Assembly: GCF_035582795.1 (NCBI RefSeq)
Contig: NC_134365.1
Coordinates: 81,139,635-81,203,634 of the forward strand
DNA from: Mycteria americana
Taxonomy: Eukaryota; Chordata; Aves; Ciconiiformes; Ciconiidae
Reading direction: 5' to 3'
DNA length: 64,000 nt
Below, one piece after another: positions 33,966 to 43,300 of this stretch. How positions within the stretch are numbered: position 1 is the stretch's first letter; every line of letters starts with the position of its first letter. The notes beneath the pieces were generated by a model. That model searched no databases and was not told where the DNA came from. It worked only from the letters and a program-made list of their open reading frames with translations. The translations under genes were made by a program, and so were the position numbers.

Positions 33966-34495
33966 TGTTAAACTCACCAACACTGTGCCCACTTTTAACT
34001 TTGGAGGCAACAGGGTATAAATGGGGCACCGCCAGAGACCCTTTGAGTGTGGTCTTCTCGGAGCAGTGGGCCTGTGTTCGGGAGCTCTGCCCTTGGGTTG
34101 GGATGCTGCCTGAGGGAACTTCCTGGGACTGAGTGCCCTCACCTCCTTTTGCTGAGTGGTTTCTTCTGGATATATCCTTGAGTGAGCCCTCACCCCGCCC
34201 CCCAGGGTGAGCGATTATATCTTCTGGGTACCCACGAGAGAGACAGAGTTTCCTCCTTGGTGAGTGAGTGTGTGTGCCCACTGTGGATCACCATTCCTGT
34301 GTGTATTGCCGTGTAGTAACAATACCCTGACTGACACCTCAAACCTGTTATGTGCTAAATGTTATTGGAGTGCTGATTAATTTGTTTACCCCTGTTCCTC
34401 ATTGGTTTCTGTCTGTGTGGTTTTGGCTGTTTTGTGGAATGAAGTTGCCTGGCTTTGTCCCTCGGTTGAGTTAGTTTTAGTGTACCTGCATGACA
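33966..34495 (+). repeat. 3' LTR of the provirus
   Basis: From CAGGGTATAAAT at 34011 to TGACA at 34495 it matches the R/U5 part of the 5' LTR, with about 30 substitutions plus indels. The left edge is uncertain. A possible TG start is TGTTAAACTC at 33966, which leaves only about 50 bases before the TATA box (34016-34022). Those bases do not match the 5' LTR. About a dozen CpG sites of the 5' LTR read TG or CA here. Confidence 0.75.
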
Positions 34496-34500
34496 CTGTG

Positions 34501-36473
34501 GAGAAAATCCTGGGAGAGGGTCGATGTCCCTACCTTGGTCAGGGACCTCCCAGGCAGCAGGTGTGATGCTTCAGTGCTCACCCTGTGGAGCCCGGCTGTT
34601 GAGCGGAGCCCGTCCTCCAGCGACCTGAAGGTTGTGCAGGTCTGTGGGTGACCCAAGGGGCAACTGAAGGGTTGCCATGAGCAACTGACAGCAACACACA
34701 ACACGGAACCTCTGCCCACAGCTGTGTCACGGGGAGGCCCTTGCTCAGCTCTGGCAAGGGACCCAGTCGCCTTGTCTTGGCCTTGGCACGTGCCAAATTT
34801 CTGATGCTCAGGAGTCCTCTGTTGTCATGACCTGGGGGTTTGCAGGGCTGTGGGGGTTGCCAGAGGAGTCCAAACCCTGTTCTTTTGAAACGTGAATGGC
34901 TCAGCTTCCAGTCCCCCCTTTCTCCTTTTTCCATTCAAGGAGGTCCCCTTCTTTGCTTGCCAAACCCTTGCAGTCCTTCCTCCTCCTTCCCATCCCCTGT
35001 ACAGACATTGTCTTGCCTGGGCACTGATAACATAGCCTTCACGGCTCTGAGGCCCGGTAGTGACTGTCACCAAATTGGTGAGCGTGAGGCAGAAAAAGAG
35101 CTTAGAACTGGCTTTAAAGGGCACTATGGCTCTGTTAGCTGCCAGACAGCTCACTATTACAGGTGGATAGTAGTTGAAGTTGGGGGCCCTCAGTGTTTAC
35201 TTCTCTAAAGCAGCACAGAGCAGGCATCCAAGGTGGACTCTGCTTGCTGACTGTAAAACCACCCCTAATGCTAACACAGTCAATAATGCGTCTGCTTTTT
35301 GGACGGTGTTTTTCACCTGCCTGGATGCTCGAGTGACCTCTGTGTTTCAGAGCAAGCACTGAAATACAGCTTCTGGGACCTAACAGTGTTGTTACCTCAT
35401 CCTCATGATAGGAGCAGACCTACATGCCTGATGAAGCAAGCCAAATTTGCCTCCAGAGTAAATGCTTCAAGCTGGTGGACCCAAGGTATACCTGCCCACA
35501 AGGCATGTAGAGGTGCCTACCCCCTTGTTCAGCTGGGATGCAGGGCTGGCCCAGCTGCCCTATCAGCCCAACAGCTCTCACCACCCTCCCCTGCCCCGCA
35601 GCCTTGCGCCCCGTGCCGGCGGAGCCGAAGGCAAGCCTCTGCAGGGCCAGCGTGTGGGTGCCTGTGTCCCCCACGCATATGCGCCAGTGCCCCTTTCTTG
35701 CGAGCACATCACCGTCATGGGGCGCAGGGGAGTGCAGAGGAGCCCCTGCCTCTTGCCGCTGTTCCCCGGCCGGCACAGGTGGTGCCGTTCCCCTTCCCAC
35801 CAGGACCGAAACCCCGGCCAGTCCCGTTGGCTTGTTTTCTCACTGTGCTGGCAGAGAAATAGCAGCAGGAGCCAGCTCCACCTGCAGCCACAGCTCCCTG
35901 CCAGCTTGTCTCCTCTGGGACGCCTCTTAGGGACCTATTGAAACATGCACGTGTGGAGGATGCCGTCAGGCGAGCGTGTGACTGCAGAGCTGGTTTTCCT
36001 GCTCCTGTTTGGGAAAACCCACAATTTGCTGCAGGTGCCAGAGGCGTACCTCAGAAGAAGGGACTCAGGCCAGGAGACACGCTGAATTTAATACATGAGG
36101 AGTCCCCGTGTGCCTGGTACAGCCGTGGCCCCTTTTGATCAGCAGGTCTTCTCCCAGGTGGTGCCCAGCCCTGGCTTCTGGGTGGGTGCAGCAGGCTGGC
36201 TGTAGAAGTAGCTGGAGAGGAGGCGAGCAGGGCAAGCCCAAGGGGAGGACTTTTCTCAGGCAGTTTGGACCACCAGACCTCTGGAGAGGTGCAACGACAA
36301 AGATGCCAAAGCATTCAGCGCTGGCCTGATGCTGACCCTAGCGGGGCAGTGGGAATGTTACCAGCCATGTCAGTGGGCTCAGAGTGATGCCAGCATTGCC
36401 CACGCCTGGATTTCTTCCCCGTGGGGTCTGAACAAGCAGGAAAAGCCCTGGGCAAAAGTACTCCTAAGGACAT
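34501..36473 (-). repeat. GPR19 duplication unit B, right part with block X
   Basis: Matches unit A 24025-25997 at a constant offset of 10476 bases. 34501-35374 is the GPR19 upstream sequence also found in unit C (39443-40316). 35375-36473 is GC-rich block X, found only in A and B. Several single-base states here equal those of C, not A. Unit B ends GGACAT, and six bases later unit C begins. Confidence 0.93.
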
Positions 36474-36702
36474 AACAAAAGGAAGTCTAGATGGCTTTGG
36501 GTGGATTTATGCATTTCTACATGGTGGCTAATGTAGTGATTACAAAAATGAGTGTTTTTTCTTTCCCTTTTCTCCCTACATACAGAGACTGTAAGAGCTT
36601 GTCTGTTTTGTAACACAGTAATGCTCATGACTCAGGAAGAGTAGTTCCAAAAAGCAGAAGGTAACTGAAATGAAATAGACGGGACACATCAAAATCAAGG
36701 CC

Positions 36703-36708
36703 TTTAAT
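36703..36708 (-). terminator. GPR19: Candidate poly(A) signal of GPR19 copy C
   Basis: ATTAAA on the minus strand, about 130 bases past the stop at 36837. The same hexamer is in copy A. Confidence 0.5.
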
Positions 36709-36836
36709 AAAATAAAACATCTGTTTTTCTTTCCCAAAAGTTGTGTTAAAAATATGTAAATACACATTGGTTCAAAGTGGAGAGAAAGCTCCTGGTTCTG
36801 GGGGTACCTTGTAATTTTTCAACGCAATGAAGCCAA

Positions 36837-38081
36837 CTAGACAAACGTATTTGGAGGATTGGACTGAATAGGCCAGGCAAGCTTTTTTTCCTTTGCTTCT
36901 CTGTTAAAAGCATCATAGATGGAGTCTTTGGTGACAGTTTTGGCCGGAGCTGGGATTTCTGCGATCCCAACATGATTTTTTTTGGCTATCCTGGAACTGG
37001 TGGTGATGGTGTATGCGTTGCTTCTGTAGCATTTCATGGTGGACATGCAAAAAGTCTCTTTCATCCCTCTTCTGAAGTTTGCATTATACACGGAGTAGAG
37101 GGTTGGCTTAGAGGCTGAAGAACTGAAGGAGATGCAGGTGATGGCCAGGAAAACCAAGGAGCTTTTTCTGTAGTCTGCTTCCTGGGGGTGCCACAGCTGT
37201 ACCACGTAAAAAGGGAGCCAGGACAGGAGAAACACCGAGTTTAACATTAAGAACATCTTGATGGTTTTCACTTTTGTTCTTGGGACAATATTCATTGTCC
37301 TCCTGACGGTCATGCCATCGGTGCCTATTCTCCAAATGTACTTGATGACCTTCTGGTAGAAGAGGATGATGAGGATGGACGGGATCAAAAATACCACCAA
37401 GAGCTGGACGATACCGTAGACGGCTCCTTCCCAAGAATCTGGGAGAAAAAAGTTGCAGTGGTCGTCACTGTTGGAGCCATAGAACAAGAAAGCCGGTGAT
37501 GCAAATACAGCGTCAACTAGCCAAGAGGCCAGAATCATTTTCTTGGCTTTCTCCCTGGACACTTTGAAGCTCAGGGGGTAGACGATAGTGTAGAATCGAT
37601 CCACACATATAGAGAGGAGCACGTGTGTCTGGACTCCAGGGCTGAGGTACTGTATGTACCTTACCAGCTTGCACATCACGTTCCCCAGGGGCCAGCTGCC
37701 GTAGGCAAACTGCAGCAGCACGAAGGGCACGCTTGCGACACTAATGAGAAGGTCTGCGCAAGCCATGGAGACGACAAAATAGTTGGTGGTGGATTGTGTC
37801 CTCCGGCTTCTGTGGATCACTAAGCAAACGAGGGAGTTTCCAAAGACAGAAACCAGCCACAGGGCTCCCAAAACCATGCCAGCTGCTGCAATTTCCCCCG
37901 GCCTCAGTTCATAGTGCAAGACAGTGCGGTTCCTGCTTGAGCTGGGTGCTATGGGTGACTCCGTCATCTCGTAGCCAGCAGGAGGGATGGAGGTTTCGGG
38001 GTAGCTCTTGTTCTGCAGCAGGAGCAGTAAGGTAGGGAGAACAAAAGGACCGCTGCTGTTCTCCATGCTGTGGGCAAACAT
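36837..38081 (-). CDS. GPR19: GPR19 copy C, apparently intact class A GPCR
   Basis: Orphan rhodopsin-like receptor of 414 residues from ATG at 38081 (MFAHSMENSS), the usual length of GPR19. All seven membrane segments are present: N in TM1 (FGNSLVCL), D in TM2 (ACADLLIS), CK before TM3 and HCNFF in loop 2 as the disulphide pair, DRF at the end of TM3, SWLPF in TM6, and SKPTLYSVYN in TM7. The cytoplasmic tail has GMKETFCMSTMKCYRSN and ends LAWPIQSNPPNTFV, close to the human tail as I know it. At the sites where it differs from copy A, C usually has the human-like residue (VVSMAC, SASKPTL, GMKETFC, AKKN). It is therefore the likely ancestral-type copy and is the one nearer to the candidate promoter on the right. 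Confidence 0.96.
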   Translation of the reverse strand: MFAHSMENSSGPFVLPTLLLLLQNKSYPETSIPPAGYEMTESPIAPSSSRNRTVLHYELRPGEIAAAGMVLGALWLVSVFGNSLVCLVIHRSRRTQSTTNYFVVSMACADLLISVASVPFVLLQFAYGSWPLGNVMCKLVRYIQYLSPGVQTHVLLSICVDRFYTIVYPLSFKVSREKAKKMILASWLVDAVFASPAFLFYGSNSDDHCNFFLPDSWEGAVYGIVQLLVVFLIPSILIILFYQKVIKYIWRIGTDGMTVRRTMNIVPRTKVKTIKMFLMLNSVFLLSWLPFYVVQLWHPQEADYRKSSLVFLAITCISFSSSASKPTLYSVYNANFRRGMKETFCMSTMKCYRSNAYTITTSSRIAKKNHVGIAEIPAPAKTVTKDSIYDAFNREAKEKKLAWPIQSNPPNTFV

Positions 38082-38103
38082 GGCCACGTCCTTGGCTCAG
38101 GCT
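38082..38103 (-). promoter_or_regulatory. GPR19: GPR19 copy C splice acceptor and 5'UTR part
   Basis: Same minus-strand tract as copy A, ending TTTATGCAG, with the exon starting CCTGAGCCAAGG just before the ATG. It supports a single coding exon preceded by a 5' non-coding exon further right. Confidence 0.8.
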
Positions 38104-39055
38104 GCATAAAGAGAGAAGAGAAAAGCTTATATTGAACAAGTATGTGTGAAAAGCCTACCATGACCAATGAAAGATTATTTTAAGTGGTACACGTCCTGCT
38201 TAAAGTAGTAGATTGCAGAGAAATGGTCAGAAATATACGGTAAGACTATCTGGTCCAGCAGAGGCCATTAAGTTTCATGGCGATTTTTATTCATGGCCTG
38301 ACTATTTTAGGAGAGGCATTTGTGTCCTCTGAAAGGTAAAGGTCCCTTTCACAGAGAGAGACTGAGGTGCAGGTTCACCAACGCTGGTGACCTGCAAACG
38401 GAGTGAGCGGATTATGCCCCACTGATCCCAGAAATGAGCTGTACTCCCTGGTGTCTGTGGAAGTGGCAAAAAAGCAGAGCAACAGTGTCCCTGCTCACTT
38501 GACTTGGCACAAATCCATCACGTAGATAGACAAAGCAGGTGTTTCTTATAGCGAGAGGTGGAATGGGGAGTACTCTTTTCCATGATAGTAGCGTCTTCAC
38601 TGATAAGGAGCCTGGCAGCCAAACCCTGTTCCCATCCAATCATTAGTAACATTGGTGTGAATATCCCTAATATCCCTGAATCTTTTTGTTTCCGGACATA
38701 ATTTTGGGAGGTAAGCGAGGTCTGGATTTGAAGGCAAACGAAAGACCAGCACAGTGGAAGTAGTGGCAGCAAGCTGGGTGGGTGCTCCTCAGCGTGACTC
38801 CTCCTCAGCCCTTCCACAGTGAGGCCATTTCATCAGGAGCTGGACATTGTATACCTTGGAGAGCCTGTCCTGAACATGAACGCTGTCCCCACACACCCTT
38901 GCCTCCTTAGTTACCTGCCCCATGAAGGGCAGCAGTTCCCTCTGTCAGCGGGAGCACAAGGTGGCACGACAACCTCCCCCCAAAACCTGCACAAGACTTT
39001 TTTATCAACGGCAGAGTTTTGATGTCGAAGGAGAAGTCTGGGGGAGGAGATAAAT

Positions 39056-39317
39056 CACAGAATCACAGAATCACAGAATCATATAGGTTGGAAAAGACCT
39101 TTAAGATCATCGAGTCCAACCATAAACCTAACACTGCCAAAAACCACCACTACACCATGTCCCTAAGCACCTCATCCAAACGTCCTTTAAATACCTCCAG
39201 GGATGGCGACTCAACCACTTCCCTGGGCAGTCTGTTCCAATGCTTGATAACCCTCTCGGTGAAGAAAAATTTCCTAATATCCAGTCTAAACCTCCCCTGG
39301 TGCAACTTGAGGCCATT
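39056..39317 (-). mobile_element. CR1 LINE fragment inserted only in unit C
   Basis: Starts with three TCACAGAA repeats after GGAGATAAA and runs through TAGGTTGGAAAAGACC to GCAACTTGAGGCCATT. This is the minus-strand 3' end of CR1. Units A and B read straight through here (GATAAATGCCCTG at 23898 in A), so the insertion is later than the split of C from B. No clean target duplication is seen, as is common for CR1. Confidence 0.92.
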
Positions 39318-40316
39318 GATGCCCTGATGCAGCTGAGATGTGGGGGGAGCCGGTTGCTTTCCAGCAGCAGAGCCTCGGGCTGTGTCGGGTGAACCGTCAC
39401 TAGCTACGACTGCAGTCAGCTGCTGAGGGTCTCTATGCTCTGGAGAAAATCCTGGGAGAGGGTCGATGTCCTTACCTTGGTCAGGGACCTCCCAGGCAGC
39501 AGGTGTGACACTTCAGTGCTCACCCTGTGGAGCCCGGCTGTTGAGCGGAGCCCGTCCTCCAGCGACCTGAAGGTTGTGCAGGTCTGTGGGTGACCCAAGG
39601 GGCAACTGAAGGGTTGCCATGAGCAACTGACAGCAACACACAACACGGAACCTCTGCCCACAGCTGTGTCACGGGGAGGCCCTTGCTCAGCTCTGGCAAG
39701 GGACCCAGTCGCCTTGTCTTGGCCTTGGCACGTGCCAAATTTCTGATGCTCAGGAGTCCTCTGTTGACATGACCTGGGGGTTTGCAGGGCTGCAGGGGTT
39801 GCCAGAGGAGTCCAAGCCCTGTTCTTTTGAAACGTGAATGGCTCAGCTTCCAGTCCCCCCTTTCTCCTTTTTCCATTCAAGGAGGTCCCCTTCTTTGCTT
39901 GCCAAACCCTTGCAGTCCTTCCTCCTCCTTCCCATCCCCTGTACAGACATTGTCTTGCCTGGGCACTGATAACATAGCCTTCACGGCTCTGAGGCCCGGT
40001 AGTGACTGTCACCAAATTGGTGAGCGTGAGGCAGAAAAAGAGCTTAGAACTGGCTTTAAAGGGCACTATGGCTCTGTTAGCTGCCAGACAGCTCACTATT
40101 ACAGGTGGATAGTAGTTGAAGTTGGGGGCCCTCAGTGTTTACTTCTCTAAAGCAGCACAGAGCAGGCATCCAAGGTGGACTCTGCTTGCTGACTGTAAAA
40201 CCACCCCTAATGCTAACACAGTCAATAACGCGTCTGCTTTTTGGACGGTGTTTTTCACCTGCCTGGATGCTCGAGTGACCTCTGTGTTTCAGAGCAAGCA
40301 CTGAAATACAGCTTCT

Positions 40317-43300
40317 CGGATACAACTGTAGTTTGTCCTTTGTGGTAGGTATGGTACACACCATGGTATGTGATAGCTAAGACCTCCTGTTTTAGGGAGG
40401 AGTGAGACAAGAATGGATATATTGCTAGACGGAGTTTCCAATCTTGGATTTATCCCATGGTTGGGCTGGTCTTAGCCTATTGCAGGGATAAAATGGAAAA
40501 ATACTTAATATTAGTGCCTATGCATTTAGAAACACCATGCCGGGGGCTGATGCTCCAAAAAGACTTGATTCAGTCATGGTGTTGATATGCAAAGCCTCTT
40601 ACTGATTAGAATTATAAGGTGTGTTTCTGTGGGTATATTGTGTGAATGCTTAACTCCAGAATCTTGATACTGTGCAAGATACATCACAATGCAATTAATG
40701 ACCAGAAGATCAAAAGGTTCATCCCAGAAGCCAAGCAGAGAAGTTGAAAAAGCCACCACCATCTTCCTCAGCTTTCTAAGTGATCCAAATTCACAGCTTT
40801 GCTTTCTGAGGGTTTTTTTCAGTGTTTTCCTCATGCTTTTTGCTCTGCCTGCTCTAGCTCTGCATCTGTCACCAATTACTTTCTCCTTGTCTGCCTACTC
40901 AGAGCGGAGCCTGAAAGCGCAAAGCCACTGGATGAATTTGGGATCTTGTTCCTTCCACTATTTTGCATGTCAGCTTCAATCACTCAATGCAAAAAAATAG
41001 TCAGATGTGTAAGAAGAAAAGATGTATTAATTGCCTGATGTGGTTAGAGAAGATTTTTTTTCCTTTAGCTTTTTAGACCCTGTATTCATTAGCTGCGCTT
41101 AATATAACATTGCATGTTTCACATGAACAGACTTGATGTACCATCAGCTGCACAGCACAGGCATAAATTTAGCATGCTTGAAAATGCAGAGTGTGTTTGA
41201 GAGCAGCACAGCACAGCTGCATGGACACAGACAGTCTGCGTCGTTGCAGCCGGGCTGCTGCAGGACCCCACTGTGCCTCTCCTCCACGCCTCTCACCGTG
41301 CCTGGCCGCTGACTCTGCATCATTGGAAAGTGGGTCAACACATGAGTCACCAGTGCTGCTCCCAAAGCAGTTGGCCTTATTTAGCAGCTTTCACATGCAG
41401 GTAGCGTCTAGGAGCTGAAAACACGACTCAGGTTAAGTTGGACTTGTAGCTGAAGCAGTTTGAGCCTAGTAACAACTGGGTTTGTTTCAGTGTGGCGTGT
41501 TAAACAAGGAATTTTGCATGGTACCGTCCTGTCAAAATAAGACTTGGAGACATCGGTAGTGAGACCCAGAAGTGGGTGTTGTGGTGGTTGAGTTGCCAAC
41601 CGCCTGCAAGGGGCACCATCCGCAGATGGTACCCTGCCCCCTCACCCCGTTTTCTGCTGGAGGGCTGTGCAGTGCTGCCCAGCCTAGCCTTTGCATTCCC
41701 CGCATCCTTAGCTGCCTTCCCTCATCGTTTTCTTAGTAGCTTTTCCTGGCAGATGATTCCTGGTTTCTCAAACAACTCCTGTTTGCCTTTCCCCACCCTC
41801 CACTGGGTGGATCTGCTCCCCTGGAGATACCCTGCCATCATCAGCTGTCTGCAGGTTATTTGGATTGCTGTCTCTGGCAGAGTGGCAGGATGCATTGGCA
41901 GTACCACCCGCTAAAGTACATGTTAGAATTATCTGTAATAGAATAATACATGTGGAGCCTATTAACCAGATAGAAAAGAAGATTATGGGCTAGTTTTCTT
42001 CCTTAATTTCCCTTCTTGCCATGCAGAAGTATGTGTCATTTAAAAATAACCAGCTGCACAAATTAAGCTCAGTAGAAGAATAACCAGATGAAATTTCTTG
42101 ACTGATAGTGAGGAGTAGTGGAAGTCAGGTACAAGAATGAAATGACCTTTAAAATATCCAGACTTGCTAACAATGTTCTCACAATATTTATCCTGGTGAG
42201 CCAAATCTGCTGTCCGTGTCTTTTCAGACCTGAGACATTTAGTTATGCAGGTGAGTAAACCCAAAAACAGTTACAGGGTTGTAGCACTCAAATAGTACTT
42301 TTTTCTGTTGCATTTTGCCTAGAAGTCAGCCCAACCACTGTTTACTGGAGAACGCAGGTAACCTGCAAACATAGAATCATAGAATCATTTAGCTTGCAAG
42401 AGACCCTTAAGATCATCAAGTCCAACCGTAAACCTAACACTGCCAAGTCCACCACTAAACCATGACCCTAAACACCACATCTACACGTCTTTCAAATACC
42501 TCCAGGGATGGTAAAACAGAAGAGGCACCAAACACAGGTGCAAGTAATACTATATTTTGTGATTCTTTCTTCATTGGAAAAATCCAAAGTCATTCAGCAC
42601 ACTACCCACAAGATCCAGGTGAAAATGTAAGTGCAATAATGGGGACTTTAACTACGCTGAGCATAGGATTGCTCTGGTTGAACAGCAATTACTTGTTTTA
42701 TTTTTTTAAAAAGTAAATGCTATCTGATTAACCAATGTGCTCTGAGATTTCTGTGTTCCTAGTCATGGATAATTTTTCTTTTTAGTGGAGCAGAAGCTGA
42801 TCTCCTTTTATATTAAAGGATCTCTATTCAACCCTTTTTTTCCTAGGTGGCACCGAGATCAGAATTGTGCCTTGATTAAGCACTAAGAACCTTAATGTCT
42901 GTGGCCCAGCATATCTTTTTCTCCTGTGGGCAAGTCTGTTTTTTACAGTGGACACTTAAACTTCTGCATTACGAGTAGTGCTCCTAATGGCAACATGAGT
43001 GTGAAAAGCTCATCATATGCACTGCTCTGTATTGGTCTAGGATGCAGATAACTAGAGATTCTGTATCTTGATACATTATGAATCTCCAATTCCCCTGTCC
43101 CCATTTGCTGCATCGTTTACTGAAATATGATTTAAGTGTTAGTGAACTGTTCAACTTGCAAATATCAGATCCATAAGAAAATAGTGATGAGCATTTTAGT
43201 TTCCCTCTGCCTTGCAGGTCAATAAGCAGGTATTAGAAACACAAAAAGCAAAAATTATGTATAGCAAATATGTGAGGCCTAATGACAATTTTATTTAACA

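Larger units (their letters stand above)
27954..34495 (+). mobile_element. Endogenous retrovirus, decayed, env-bearing
   Basis: A 6.5 kb plus-strand provirus inside unit B. Outer ends are TGTGACA and TGACA. It is flanked by a 5-base duplication, CTCTG at 27949-27953 and CTGTG at 34496-34500 (one mismatch). Units A and C keep the uninterrupted site CTCTGGAGAAAA. The order is LTR, gag-like, protease, reverse transcriptase remnant, RNase H remnant, integrase, env, LTR. Every large gene is broken by stops, frameshifts or deletion. The 5-base duplication fits retroviral integration. I cannot place the class firmly; the coiled-coil gag suggests an ERVL/spuma-like relation and the env a separate origin, both inferences. 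Confidence 0.92.
36480..40316 (-). repeat. GPR19 duplication unit C
   Basis: Matches unit A 21323-24898, with a 262-base CR1 insertion at 39056-39317. It starts AGGAAGTCTAGATGG, where A has AGGAAGTATAGATGG, and ends CAGCTTCT at 40316, after which the two diverge. It holds an apparently intact GPR19 coding exon. The empty site for the unit B provirus is CTCTG at 39438-39442. Confidence 0.93.
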
